This document shows, piece after piece, positions 22,530 to 34,472 of a stretch of 64,000 nt of DNA. How positions within the stretch are numbered: the first letter of the stretch is position 1; every line of letters begins with the position of its first letter. The notes below the pieces were generated by a model, which was not told the origin of the DNA, did no database searches, and saw only the letters and a list, made by a program, of their open reading frames with translations. The translations under genes and the position numbers were made by a program. This DNA comes from Orychophragmus violaceus (taxonomy: Eukaryota; Streptophyta; Magnoliopsida; Brassicales; Brassicaceae), in NCBI GenBank assembly GCA_030180135.1, contig CM058230.1:24326067-24390066 (forward strand), given 5' to 3'.

Positions 22530-24202
22530 TAGTAAACAAACCAGCCCCGTACAACGCGATATTGGGTAGACCATGGATCTACACCATGAAGGCAGTGCCT
22601 TCGACCTATCACCAGTGTGTGAAGTTCCCGACCCCTTCAGGGATCAAGACGATTTACGGGAACCAAAAGGCCGCAAGGTCGTGCTACCTAACTTTCTTCA
22701 AACAGTTAGAGACCTTAAACGTATAGCAATTACAGAAAGAGGAAGAACTCGCTTCCCGGACCGCGAAACGTAACAACGATCCAACAGTCCGAAGCCCGCG
22801 AAAAGATTTGGTCGTCTCAGTCTGTATTGACGACAAAGACCCAGAAAGATGTGTGAACATCGGATCGGAGCTACTGAACGCCACCAGGGAAGAACTCATT
22901 AAATTCCTCAAAGAGAACGTGGACACATTCGCATGGTCCACAAAGGACATGAAAGGGATCGATATCGAGGTCACCTCACACGAATTGAACGTCGATCCGA
23001 CTTTTAAACCCGTAAAACAGAAACGCCACAAGCTTGGTCAAGACCGAGCCAAAGCCGTTAACGACGAAGTCGACAGACTACTAAAGGTCGGGTCAATCAG
23101 GGAGGTGAAATACCCCGACTGGTTAGCCAACCCGGTCGTGGTCAAAAAGAAAAACGGGAAGTGGAGAGTCTGCATAGACTTCACAGACCTGAATAAAGCA
23201 TGCCCAAAAGATAGCTTTCCACTACCGCATATAGACCGCCTGGTGGAAGCCACCGCCGGACACGAACTACTGTCCTTTATGGACGCGTTCTCTGGGTACA
23301 ACCAAATCCTCATGAAGCCAGAGGATCAAGAAAAAACGGCCTTCATAACCGATCGCGGAACCTACTGCTACAAGGTGATGCCCTTCGGGCTGAAGAACGC
23401 CGGAGCTACCTACCAGAGATTGGTGAATAAAATGTTCGCCAATCAGCTCGGAAAGTCAATGGAAGTCTACATTGACGATATGCTGGTAAAATCCTCCAAA
23501 GAAAGTGACCACATAGAACAGCTCCGGGAATGTTTCAAGATCCTAAACCAATATGGGATGAAACTCAACCCCGCCAAGTGCTCTTTCGGAGTACCTTCGG
23601 GAGAATTCCTCGGGTACCTCGTAACAGAGCGAGGGATCGAAGCAAACCCGAAACAAATAGCAACCTTCCTGGAGATGCCTTCTCCGAAAAACACAAGGGA
23701 AGTACAAAGACTGACAGGACGGATAGCAGCTCTGAACCGCTTCATCTCTCGGTCTACGGACAAGTGCCTACCATTCTACAACCTCCTCAAAGGAAACCGG
23801 AAGTTCCAATGGGACGAAAGCTGTGAAAACGCCCTAAACGAGCTCAAGAAATACCTCAGCGAACCTCCGATACTAGCCAAACCAGCGGAGGGCGAGCCAT
23901 TGTATCTTTACATCGCAACTTCGCCCGCCGCCGTTAGTGCAGTCTTGGTCCGCGAGGAACAAAACGAGCAAAAGCCCATATACTACGTGAGAAAAACGCT
24001 CATAGACGCAGAGACGAGGTACCCAGCAATGGAGAAGCTCGCACTCGCGGTAGTAATGGCGGCAAGAAAGCTTAGGCCGTACTTCCAGTCACACGCCATA
24101 GTAGTGATGACGTCACAGCCCATACGAACTATACTCCATAGTTCGTACCAAACCTCCCTACAGCAGACGCGAGCTACAAACACAAATCACAAAATACGCT
24201 AA
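22530..24202 (+). pseudogene. pol: Gypsy reverse transcriptase and partial RNase H
   Basis: After the frameshift, the protease tail (NKPAPYNAILGRPWIY near 22535-22580) is readable. A stop lies near 22725, and from 22808 an open frame carries the RT: GKWRVCIDFTDLNKACPKD (about 23158-23215), LLSFMDAFSGYNQI, MPFGLKNAGATYQRLV and catalytic VYIDDM near 23466-23484. The chimeric RNase H start follows (IATSPAAVSAVLVREE near 23912-23960) and breaks off around 24150. The H-N-type C-terminal part of RNase H and all of integrase are missing. Copying of RNA might once have worked; insertion would need another element's integrase. Confidence 0.85.
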
Positions 24203-24700
24203 GTCTTAAAACCTTAAGTGTTTCGTAAACTACAACTCCAGAAGATTCCTCCGGAGCAATCTCCCAGAGCCCGCGAATCGCAAACAAACTCGGAAGTAAA
24301 CCCTAAACAACTTTGCACGAGTTAAACAGGTATCCGAACCATAGCAAACCAAGAAGGGCTCCAAGCCGCGAAATGAACTCCAAAATGCAAGAAACGTCTG
24401 GCCAGACTAAGTAACAAAAATCGAGAGTTCCATTTCACGACTCGAAGGTTCAACCTGCAAACTAACAACGCACAAACGAACCTCAATATTTTGCTGAACT
24501 AAATCCAAACTCTGAACAAACCATAAACATAAAAACGTGCACTAAAAGGCTCACCCGAGCCAAAAAAGAGTTGCAGATAAAAGCCCTCCCGAGCAACACC
24601 AAAAGCAAAATATAAAAGTTCAACTTTAGCCCAAAAGAGGGCTTTAGGGGATTCCAAAAAAAAAAAAACAGAAATTAAATTTTTTTCTAAGGAGCGGCTA
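24203..24700. other. Gypsy internal gap, no gene
   Basis: About 500 bp between truncated pol and the end of the antisense gene. No integrase motif or other coding sequence is seen in any frame. It may serve as 3' UTR of the antisense gene, and an A-rich run lies at 24656-24669. Confidence 0.5.
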
Positions 24701-26916
24701 TCAGCCCTGCTCCTCACCACCAGCTTTCTCGCCTTCACCGCCTCGTTCCTCCTGAACTCCGATCTCCGCCGCCTTGGTCGCTCCGGTACTCGCAGGTCCT
24801 GCCATCATCTCAGCATTTGATCCAAACTCATTAAAGCCTACGGAGTGAGCTACGCGCATCACCGAATCCTCGGAAATCTGAGGAATGGCACGAAGCTCGG
24901 CACTCAGAGAGAAGTCATACACCTGTGCGGCCTCGAACTCCTTCGCGAAGGACTCCCTCTGCTCCAACAACTTGGGAAGCTCCTCCTCGATGGTCGTCAC
25001 TCCGGACTGCAGAAGGTTTATCAGCTCGATATTGGCCTCCACCTCTTGGACCTTGATCTCGCAGTCCGTCTCTTTCTTCTTCCTCTCGAACTTGTCCTTG
25101 TGAGCTTCGAACATGTCATAGTAATGACTGTCCCTTATCCTCATTCCGTCATGCCTGGCTGAGCGAATTGCATCCTCCGCCTTCTCAAGGAGTTCCTTGA
25201 CCTTCTCCTCCAAAGCAACCGTCCTCTCCACGGCGATCGAACGCTCAGACTTCACAACGTTCAGCCGAGCCTCGCTATGCTTCAAATCCTCCTGACAAGT
25301 CTTGAGACTCGCGGTCAACTGGTGCACGACGCTTTCAGCCTGCTCGAGCTCCTCCTGACGGGGGACACACCTGAGACTCTCCTCGTAAAAAGCCGTGAGT
25401 TGGTTGTCCGCCTCCAGAGCCTGCAATAGGAAAGACAAGCATTAAAAGACTAGACGGAGAGAACAAAAGCAGAGCTCAAAAAGGATACCTTTCCCTTGGC
25501 AACCATCGCTTTAACAAACAGCTCCCGGCCAATCAGGTTCTTCACCGAAGGCAGAGAGCACCCAGCGGCCTTACAATGACGGAGCAGATGAGCGAGCCCC
25601 TCTGGATTGTCCGTAACCGGATAATCCTTGGTATGTTCGAACTTCCAATGAAACGGTTTGGACCCCGGAGCATGTGACGAGCCCGACCCAGCAGCTGCCT
25701 CCTTTTCATATCGAGGCTTCTTGTTCAAGGGCTGCACCGAGGAATCACTCCCGGTGGCCCTGGAACTCAGATGAATCACTTGGTCGGGGCGTGGGACTTC
25801 CGGTCCCTTCCCAGACTCCGTGTCCCGGCGCGGAGGCGGCGGAGGAACACCTCCAGACCTCCCGTCATTGATGGCATCGGTTAAAGCGTCACTCAGCTGA
25901 CCGGCACGGATAGGGGCATAACCACCAGACGTCGCCTTCTCAGAAGTCCTCTTGGATGACTCACGAACGGTGGGACGTCTCCTCATCTTCTTCTTCGGAT
26001 GAGTCGTACTCGACGAAGCGGCTTCGGAAGGCGAGTGTTCTCGGGAAGCTGCAAAACAAATTTTTTTTGAGATCCGCATCCGGACTATGAAAGAAAAAGA
26101 ACGAGTATACACTCACGATGAGGGCCGGAGCAGGACGAATCTCCAATGGCTCTATTGCCTCTGGAAGCTCGAGTGCGCGCTTTACTCTGTCAAAGTTAAA
26201 AGAGGTCCAAAGCATGTCTCTGGAGATGAGAACGCCTGCTAATCTCCTAATCGCGGGAGTTATTCCAGACCTCTCCGGGATCTCTGCAAACATCAAAAGA
26301 AAAGCAAACATTCAGGTTTCTTCGGATAAAGCCAAAACCGACATGCAACAGGAGAAACCCTAACTAAACGCTATCTCTAACCAACAGACTCCGACCACGC
26401 GGTCGCGATTTTAGAGGGATCGTAATCTCCGATTGAGTGACGGTCAAGCTTGAACTTCAGGGGCCGCTCTCTCCAACGATCTTCCCGGTTCGGCACCGCC
26501 ACCAAGATCGCCAAGCTCCTCCGAGGAGAGAGGTAGAAGAGCCCCATCGCCGAGTTATGCTTGATCGAACATAAGTCATGAAGAACGGACAAGTCAAACG
26601 GAATCCCCTCCTCTCGAGCCCTAACCAGCAGGCCGATGAGGTAGCGGATGAAATTCGGCGTTAGTTGCGGAAGCGCTATCCCAAGCTCGCCTATCACATC
26701 CAACAGGAGCCGAGGGATCGGAAAAATCAGGTTACACTTCTCGAAGTAAGCCTTGTAGGCACAACAATAGCCTGGTTTAACCGACTCCGGCGTCTCTCCA
26801 GGATCGAGGAGCTTCAATTTCACCGACCTCGATACGCCGTGCGACGAGTATATGTTCTCGATGTCCTCCGCCTTCGTAGTCGGGACGGGATACTCGAACT
26901 CTTCCTCCTCGACCAT
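24701..26916 (-). CDS. Antisense four-exon gene in the Tat element (Transposase_28-like)
   Basis: This gene runs opposite to gag-pol. Proposed exons with GT...AG borders are 26916-26382, 26283-26117, 26048-25489 and 25421-24701. Exon 1 (VKLKLLDPGETPESVKPGYC, then FPIPRLLLDVIGELGIALPQ) resembles the plant 'putative gypsy type transposon' domain (Transposase_28). Exon 2 joins it in frame. Exon 3 encodes a Pro/Ser-rich linker with PKKKMRRRP, a possible nuclear signal. Exon 4 encodes a long Glu/Lys-rich coiled coil and ends GGEEQG. Exons 3 and 4 join in frame. The exon 2-3 junction, with the simplest sites, does not hold the frame of the long exon 3 reading; either a different site is used or there is a 1-nt error or mutation. 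The role is unknown. Similar antisense extra ORFs are known in some plant Tat relatives. Confidence 0.7.
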
Positions 26917-27461
26917 CTGTTTCTCTTTCTTAACCCTAACGAGACTCGATTTCGATATTGTTTAAAGATTTCAAGAAAGCAGTCTCTTTTTCGCAACAAG
27001 AAAGAGAAAGCTGAAAGCGTAAAAAAAAGGGAAAACAAAAAAAAAGGAGAAAAGGAACCGATATAACGAGGGAGAGTGGAGAAGTTACCTTAAGGATGGC
27101 GGTTGAGTCTTGGAGAATGGGTTCACGAGGAGTGGAGTTATAAAGACGTCATAATGACGCAACCTCGGGACTCCGAAAGATCTTTTCCAATCTCGCGTAT
27201 CGCAACCGTCGAATCGCGCTAGCATCTTCCGACGCGCTGCAGACGCGCGCGACTGACACCACGCTCTCATCCTGGCCACCCGTTTTGGCGGGACTATCTT
27301 CTACGCTCCATCCAACGGTGCATGTGAGAAGCCGAATCGTCCGAGTATCTCTGGCGCGGTTCAAACTGATAGATTCAGCCTTATCCAAGAAGACTGTGGG
27401 CCTTCCCAAGAAGATCTCGCCCTTCAAACTCGGGACTCCGCTTAAAAAGTTGGAGGGCAAA
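26917..27461. other. Gypsy 3' region; promoter side of antisense gene; polypurine tract
   Basis: No gene is supported. The region lies upstream of the antisense gene's ATG at 26916, so its promoter should be here. The end (AAGTTGGAGGGCAAA, about 27447-27461) is a purine-rich tract adjoining the 3' LTR. Confidence 0.5.
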
Positions 27462-27974
27462 TGTTTGGGCCCAAATTCACTCCCAAGTGAATTGGTTGGA
27501 TAAGGCCTCATGTGTCTTCAACGAACAGGCCCAAAAGCGTTCACGTCTAAGCCCAAGTCGACAAAGGAGGCTCCGACTTCACAGTACAGCTCGGTAGATG
27601 ACAATTTGGACCGTTAGCAACAAGCCGACTAAGAAGGAGGAGACGAGTCAACACGATCCCGGGGATCTCGTGGACCGTTGGAACTAACTCCTCGGAGCAA
27701 GGAAAGCAGTTGGGAGAACCAAGGTTATATAAGAAGACTCCGAGGACTTGAAGAAGGCATCCGATTCTTTACATTATACTCTAACCTAGCATTAAGACTT
27801 TGTAATCGCTATTCAGCTCGAGTTCTTACTGTTCTTATATAAAAATCAATACAAATCTATTTTTCACCATTGTTAAGCTCCTTGATCTAGTTCGACCAAG
27901 AATCTAGCCCACCTATTTTGTAAATCAGCTCGTCTAAACACTCTAAAAACTGAGTGTGGGTTTTAGGATCCACA
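27462..27974 (+). repeat. Gypsy 3' LTR
   Basis: It is 513 bp and about 99 percent identical to the 5' copy by eye; a CACACGATC/CACGATC 2-bp indel is the main length difference. It is followed by ATGTT at 27975-27979, matching 12283-12287. Confidence 0.95.
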
Positions 27975-27985
27975 ATGTTGTAGGG

Positions 27986-30209
27986 CTTCTTTGTGTCATT
28001 ATTAAAAGGGTCATCAAGCTCACACGCTATAAGAGGAAATTGTCCGACTAGATACTCACACACGAGTGTGGACGTGCAGTTATCATTGAGGACAGATTCA
28101 GCTCTTAATGGTTGGAGATAGTGATATGACCATTGTTAGCTTCCGCCTCTGCAAAGATATTGGAGCGTAACCAACCACGGTCTCCTCTAGATACATATGA
28201 TTGCATTTTGTTAATCCGTAGAACACTGTCTGCAATGCACCTTGCTATCTCTTTATTTCTTTCACAACATGCTCACAACTGAAACTCTGAAATCAGGCCA
28301 GGTAATCAACAATGGTTGAGATCATGGGAAGGAAATCAGGAGAGGGATGCGGCTGCAACATTATTTTTCTCGCTTGAAGCATATTTGATTCAAAGATCAC
28401 TCTAGGCAATCGTAGGTTCCGCATACTCTCAGCAGCCCAAGATAAAGCCAGGATTTCACTCTCACCTTCTGAGAAAACAGGATGATAAGACCTGCGACTG
28501 TAAAAAAGGACTTCGCCAGCATGATTACGCACTATCCACCCATCTACACTGTTTAGCTCCGATGAAGACCATGAAACTCCCATATTACAGTTAAGGATAG
28601 TGAATGGCGGTTTACACCATTTTATTTGTTGGACAGAAAATCGAATTTCATTTGGCCTTTCTTCAGCACAAAGTTCACCAAGAACCAAACATCTGAGTCT
28701 TCTAACGTCTTTTCCAAGATTGCAGATGAGCTTAAGGAAGTTTGTTCATAAACCAAAACATACATAGCTTTCCATAGATGCCATAGAATCCACGAACATG
28801 ATCTGCGTTTCCGCTTATCCATGGAGTGATCCAGCAAACATTTGAGGATATGATGAAGGTTGAGGAAAACATAGTTAGCTGAAAAACCGGCGCTAGGAAG
28901 CTTAAAATGTGTTCTCGTCGAGACTTATTTTGCCACAGAGCATGTGAATAGAGTGTGGTTAATTCTTTCAGTGGCACAACCACATTGCTTGCAAGTAAGA
29001 TCAATCGGCACACCACGCGATCTCAGTCGCTCGTTAACCGCAAGTGCACCAGCTAAAGATTTCCAAAGAAAATGTTTTATTTTGGGGGAGAGTCTTCACT
29101 TTCCATAAGCTTCTCCATAGCTTCTTCTCTATTGGGGGGGGGGGGGGGGGGGGAGACCAGATGCCTGTTGGGGCAGACCATTCATCGTCAAGTCAAGAAG
29201 GCGATACCCACTTTGAGTCGTGTATAACCCTGTCTTCGTGAAGCCCCATCGATCATCATCGTTCTGAATCCTCGCTGGCTGAAAAGGTAATTTTAGCATC
29301 ATTGTCAGTGAACGTTTGAAGTAGCAGTTGTACATTCCAAAGATTTGTATCTAGGATGAGCAGGTCATAAACCTTCAAGGATAGATTGACCTCCCCACCT
29401 TCTCTGTAATTCGGGAATCTCGGTAAGGGATCTATAATCCACTTATGTGCCCAGACGTTTGTACCAGTGCCGTTCCAAGTACACCTTACCAGACCACGTT
29501 GTAGGACCTCACGGCCATGGAGAATGCTTCTCCAAGAAAATGATGGTCGTGAACCTACTCCACTCTCCAAAAATCTGGATTTTTTAAAGTACCTTTCCTT
29601 CATTATGCGATATAACAAGGAATCTGGATTAGACCAAATTCTCCATGCATGCTTCCCTAGTAATGCTTAGTTAAATATACCAATATCACGAAACCCCAAA
29701 GCCCTTTCTTCTTTCCTTTTGCATAGTTTTTGCCATGCTACCCAAGAGATTCTTTTTTTTTTCCGGAGCTCCACCAGAATTCTATTAAGGCGCTTGTAAG
29801 CTTGTCGCAAAGCTCTTTAGGTAGCTTAAACACAGACATGGCATAGACCGGGAGGACTAGACACACTGATTTTATGAGAATTTCTTTTCCAGCTAGTGAA
29901 AGTGCTTTCGAGAACCATCCTTTCAGCCTGCCTTGGAGTCTTTCACGTATAAAGTTAAGGAGCTCTTTCTTAGAACCATTGAAACATTCCGGCAAGCCTA
30001 AGTAAACACCATCACCACCTTCTTTCACAATGCCCAATGTCTCTTTAACATCCATATTCATATTATCATTCACTCTAGATCCAAAATGATGGATGATTTG
30101 AAGATTAATGAGTTGACCCGAGGCCTCACCATAAAGTTTGAGGCAGCGAACAATATCCATGCTTTCTTCCACATTGGCATGACACATTAAGAGGCTATCA
30201 TCCGCGAGT
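27986..30209 (-). pseudogene. LINE-2 ORF2, 3' half: RT end, zinc-binding region, RNase H
   Basis: Read on the minus strand from 30209: the catalytic LADD box (HLLLADDSLL, FADD in most relatives), VYLGLPECFNGSKKELLNFI and FWWSSGKKKESLGW (about 30050-29730), zinc-binding region pieces (29618-28732), then an RNase H domain at 28688-28293 with NCNMGVSWSS and a Glu/Asp pattern (GESEILALSWAAESM). A C-terminal RNase H continuation (RNKEIARCIADSVLRINKM) is readable in a shifted frame down to about 28110. Several frameshifts show it is dead. The 5' half continues at 46654 beyond Copia-2. The LINE 3' end is somewhere in 27986-28100. Confidence 0.85.
29134..29153. repeat. Homopolymer of 20 G within LINE-2
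   Basis: A run of 20 G (C on the LINE sense strand) lies inside the zinc-binding region coding sequence. The true length may be uncertain because such runs are prone to slippage and sequencing error. Confidence 0.9.
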
Positions 30210-30214
30210 AGTAA

Positions 30215-30896
30215 TGTTGGGAATGTCCTGAAATCATTGTACTTACTCTTATTAGAGTCGCAACGTCGAGGTTCGACAATCGTATAATATTAGGTGGTTA
30301 TAATGTTTTGCTAGAAACCACTTATAATCTATGGATTAAGAATTCATTATTAATATTATATGATCCTACAGGGTCACACACCTAAGCAAACTGGATTAAA
30401 CATATAAATAGATATATAAATAAGTGCACATAATAATATATATATATATTTACGTGTTGGTTATCGAATGAATTACGATTCACTCATAATCAATATAATT
30501 TGGGCTCAGCCCATTAGTAAATATGGCAAACCTAATTTGATTAGGTATGTTGTGTGTATAAAAAGAAACATAATGACGTTTAGTAACACACACCATATAC
30601 AGCCGCTTACACCAAACCCTAGAGACGAATTGTTCGTTGTATTTTTGAGATTTGATCTCGACGGCACTAGCATCCCGACCCGATCCAGTTTGTGTGCGTG
30701 TGGATACCGATAGAGGCACGACACTTGGAGTGCTAAGGAATCTCGAATTACCTCGTTTTTATTCCGCTGCAAAATATCCAGCTACATTAGAAATACTAGA
30801 TCTATTTTTTTTTTCCATTATTTGCATGAGATTTTGGCTAATATGTTCATAGGTTGAATTATAAAATTGTTTTATAAACCGGTATGAATTCCAACA
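30215..30896 (+). repeat. Copia-2 5' LTR
   Basis: It runs from TGTTGGGAATGTCCTGAAAT to GAATTCCAACA, 682 bp. A TATAAAAAG box lies at 30557-30565. It contains the CACACACCTAAGCAAACTGG block near 30375-30394 that it shares with Copia-3. Confidence 0.95.
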
Positions 30897-30897
30897 G

Positions 30898-30909
30898 TGG
30901 TATCAGAGC
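30898..30909 (+). promoter_or_regulatory. Primer binding site, initiator tRNA-Met (Copia-2)
   Basis: TGGTATCAGAGC lies one base after the LTR. Confidence 0.95.
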
Positions 30910-31937
30910 CTACTTGCATAATACTGAAATTGAATCTATTTTATTGGATAAAATATATGTCTACGCTTTTGAATCGTGACTTGATGCGATCTTAATTGGA
31001 TTAGGGTTTGATTCAAAATAATTATTCTTTGTCATATACACACCTGCGTAGATATGTGATATCTGCGTAGATATGTGATATGGTCAATGTTCTGATGAGA
31101 TCAGGCTTTATTGACTTATTTTATATGCATCCATATGTTTCATATGATGAAATATTGAAGCCTATTATAAGAATTGTTTGATTAATTAAAAGTCAAACCT
31201 AATTCCATTATTGTAGTGGAACCATTGGCTAAAGCGATTCTTTTAAGAATCAAGTCAATTCCAATTTGATTGGAATTATCTATTTTAATTAAAGATATTG
31301 TTTCTAATTTGATTAGATTCAGAAATTTTAAATTACCTAAAAAATAATTAACACTTTTAATAAGATTAAAATTAAATTAATTATTTATAATCTAATAAAA
31401 TACATGTGAGATATGTATGATTTATATTTAACTATTTATATAAGATATAAAATTTTAAATATAATTTAAAATTAGATTAAAATCAGTTTCTCAATTAATA
31501 TCAAGTATTTTGATGCCTCTCCAATCTTATCAACTATCAAGGCTTGTTTCGTTGTGTGATGGGTTTGCCAAGGCAAGATATCCGCAATTACATAAGTGAG
31601 GTAGATGGTAATGGTTACCATGTGAAACAAGATTGGTTTACTTGACTAAGCTATCAAAACGGTTTTGGGCTTAGAGGCATATGTTGGATAAGACATAAGA
31701 TGTCATCTAACAACCAAGAGTTATATTTGATATAATTAACAAGGTGTTGTTTACCTAAATAACTAGACATTCGGGGGTTGAGCCAAAGCTCACTCGAATT
31801 CTAGTGAAATATGGATCTTGGATCATTATATTTAATTTGATTAAATATTATTTGAATATAATGTGAGTTTTCTTAATTGTTGAGATTTCTCTTATTCACG
31901 AACATCATATTAACATTGTTATTCTTTATATCCAGCA
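30910..31937 (+). other. Copia-2 untranslated leader, no gene
   Basis: About 1 kb of AT-rich leader. A short tandem duplication, GCGTAGATATGTGATAT, lies at about 31046-31080. It ends with TATATCCAG and two bases before the gag ATG, again a possible splice acceptor. Confidence 0.7.
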
Positions 31938-32620
31938 ATGTCAACTCCCCACAACTCGTTCTCATTGAGATCCGTCCTTGAGAAGGATAAACTCAATGGA
32001 TCGAATTTCCTCGAATGGTATCGAAACTTGAGAATTGTTCTCGGACAGGAGAAAAAGGAATATGTCCTTGAAAAGGTTCTTCCTGAAAAACCTAAGACCA
32101 ATGCTCAACACGCAGAGAGAAATGCTTATGACAAGCATGTCAATGATAGGGTGGATGTGTGTTGTCTTATGTTCGCTACCATGAACTCAAACTTGCAGAA
32201 GCAATATGAGAACGTGGATTTGCCAATTGACATGATCACTGTCCTGAAAGGAATGTTTCAGGAGCAGGCACGAACTGAGAGATACCAGACGGTTAAAACT
32301 TTCATTGAGTGCAAGCTACCAAAAAAATGATCCAGTTAGCCCACATGTCATTGAGATGATGGGTTATATTGATAACCTGGCAAAACTAGATTGTCCTATC
32401 AGCCAAGAGTTGGTTATTGATCTCATCTTGCAGTCATTGCCGTCAATCTATGATCAGTTTGTTATGAGCTACAACATGAACAACTTGACAAAGACTTTGG
32501 CTGAGTTGCATGGGATGCTCAAAACTGCTGAACCTAACATCAAGAAGAAACCCCAAATGTCCTTATAGTACAAAAGGGTAAAAAGTTTAAGAAACTTAGT
32601 AAAAAAAAAGGAGATGGCAA
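31938..32620 (+). pseudogene. gag: Copia-2 gag, frameshifted
   Basis: The start ATG at 31938 opens a Gag much like that of Copia-3 (SFSLRSVLEKDKLNGSNFLE). An A-run at about 32322-32328 shifts the frame; the reading continues from 32305 in the next frame to a stop at 32566-32568, and a second shift near 32555 leads into the zinc-knuckle part. Copia-3 shows the undisturbed arrangement. Confidence 0.85.
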
Positions 32621-33714
32621 GACGAGCTCGATTGTGAATCCAAGCGAGTCTAACCATGCTCCTAAGTTTAAACCTGATCCTTCTAAAGATGATAAGTGTC
32701 ATTATTGTAATGGTTATGGGCATTGGAAAAGAAACTGCAATAAATTCCTGGATGATCTGAAAAAGAAGAAGACTTTCGAGACTTCATCTTCAAGTATTTA
32801 TGTTATAGATGTAAATGTCACTACTTCTGGTTCTACTTCTTGGGTATTGGATACCGGCTGTGGTGATCATATTTGTACGAATATGCAGGGCCTAAGCAAC
32901 AGTAGAATTTTGGAAAAAGGACAAGTGGACCTGCGCGTGGGAAATGGAGCAAGAGTTGCTGCATTAGCCGTGGGAACATTTCATTTGTCTTTTCCTTCTG
33001 GTATGGTTTTAGAACTTAAGAATTGCTATTATGTACCTGCTATAAGCAAAAATATTATTTCTATTTCTTGTTTCGATTTGGAAGGATATCAGTTTTCAAT
33101 TAAGAACAAGTGTTGTTCATTTGATTACAATGATATGTTTTATGGTAGCGGTCCATTAGAGAATGGACTTTATGTTCTAAACCAAAGTGTGCCAATCTAT
33201 AACATTAGTACCAAGAGATTTAAGTCAAATGACATGAATCAAACATTTCTTTGGCATTGTCGTTTGGGCCACATAAATGAGAAACGCATTCAAAAGCTTC
33301 ATAGTGATGGACTTTTGAGCTCATTTGATTATGAATCATATGAGAAATGTGAATCTTGTTTATTAGGAAAAATGACTGAGGCTCCTTTTACTGGACACAG
33401 TGAAATAGCTAAGGACTTATTGGAACTTATAGATACTGATGTATGCGGACCGATGAGCATAAATGCTAGAGGAAACTACCAGTACTTCATCACATTTACT
33501 GACGACTTCAGTAGATATGGTTATGTTTATCTAATGAAACATAAGTCTGAATCTTTTGAAAAGTTCAAAGAATTTCAGAATGAAGTACAAAACCAGATTG
33601 GCAAGACAATTAAAGCACTTCGATCAGATCGAGGTGGTGAATATTTGAGTCAAACTTTCGATGACCATCTGAAAGAGTGTGGAATTTTTTCACAACTCAC
33701 TCCTCCAGGAATGC
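32621..33714 (+). pseudogene. pol: Copia-2 pol, first part: zinc knuckle, protease, integrase
   Basis: The frame is open from about 32634 and holds a CHYCNGYGHWKRNC knuckle near 32694-32737, protease motif VLDTGCGDH near 32845, integrase zinc-binding HCRLGH...CESC and integrase core pieces DTDVCGPM and LRSDRGGEY. It breaks at SQLTPPGMP, exactly where the CACTA element inserted. The continuation is at 37025. Confidence 0.9.
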
Positions 33715-34163
33715 CACTACAAGAGAAATTCTATTTCCTGACCGCAGTCGTGACCGATACCGATTGGTCAGTAATTAATGACGGATTTCCTACCGTTTCT
33801 TGATGAGCTATCGTCGCCGTCAGTTATCGGTCAGGAAAACTTGACGGTCACAATCTCTCAGTACCCGGTCAGGAATTGCCGACGGAATATTGACCAATTT
33901 TAACCGTCAGAAAGTTCTTGACCAATTTCTCAGCAATTTTGACCGGTTCCGACGGATATATAGTAAATATATTTGAAAATAGCCGGTGATATAGGAGTAA
34001 CGGTCAATATTCGGTCAGAAAATACGCCGTCAAGATTCGGTCAGTGCTCGGTCAGTATTCGGTCAGTATTCGGTCATCTTTGAAATCAACTATAAATTTA
34101 ACTCATTCCTCATTCAATACATTTCACCATTCTTTCACATTTGCTAAGAGATTTCGAAAAAAA

Positions 34164-34270
34164 TGTCATCTTTAAATTCTTATAATTATTTTAGATCGTG
34201 GATGGATAAACCGCATAAGAAAAATGACGGATCCGGAACAGCTACAAATGAATTCATCGTAGGTCAGTGA
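34164..34270 (+). pseudogene. Transposase-associated exon remnant in CACTA-2
   Basis: An ATG at 34164 opens about 34 codons with RSWMDKPHKKNDGSG, which resembles the N-terminal transposase-associated domain of plant CACTA TNP2-type proteins (a W-M-x-K-P pattern). The remainder of the transposase is missing, so the element depends on another copy. Confidence 0.6.
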
Positions 34271-34472
34271 CGTTACTGTTCCGGTGTAATTGCTATGCTT
34301 TGTTTGATAGAATTCAAATTCCAAGTCCTTGTTCTATTATAGATGATTTACTAAATTTTACGTTCTGTTCTATATGTAGACTTGGTGGATGATGAACTTG
34401 ATGATACTTATATGTGATATGAGACTTTGAATTGTACAATTATTCTTGCGTCACCTTTCGTTGTATTTTCAG

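Larger units (their letters stand above)
12288..27974 (+). mobile_element. Tat-type Ty3/gypsy element lacking integrase, with antisense gene
   Basis: The LTRs are 515 and 513 bp, differing at about four positions plus a 2-bp indel by eye, and are flanked by perfect ATGTT duplications (12283-12287 and 27975-27979). The order is LTR, TGGCGCCG primer site, gag, protease, RT, partial RNase H, noncoding gap, an antisense multi-exon ORF, LTR. No integrase is found, so the element is non-autonomous. Copia-3 sits inside gag. The antisense extra gene with a Transposase_28-like domain is a known trait of some plant Tat relatives; the lineage assignment is inference from that and the primer site. Confidence 0.9.

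Noticed and set aside
27978..27985. TTGTAGGG as a firm right end of the CACTA-like element starting at 11250
   Set aside because: It has one mismatch to the expected end and no matching 3-bp duplication, so I kept it only as a possibility.
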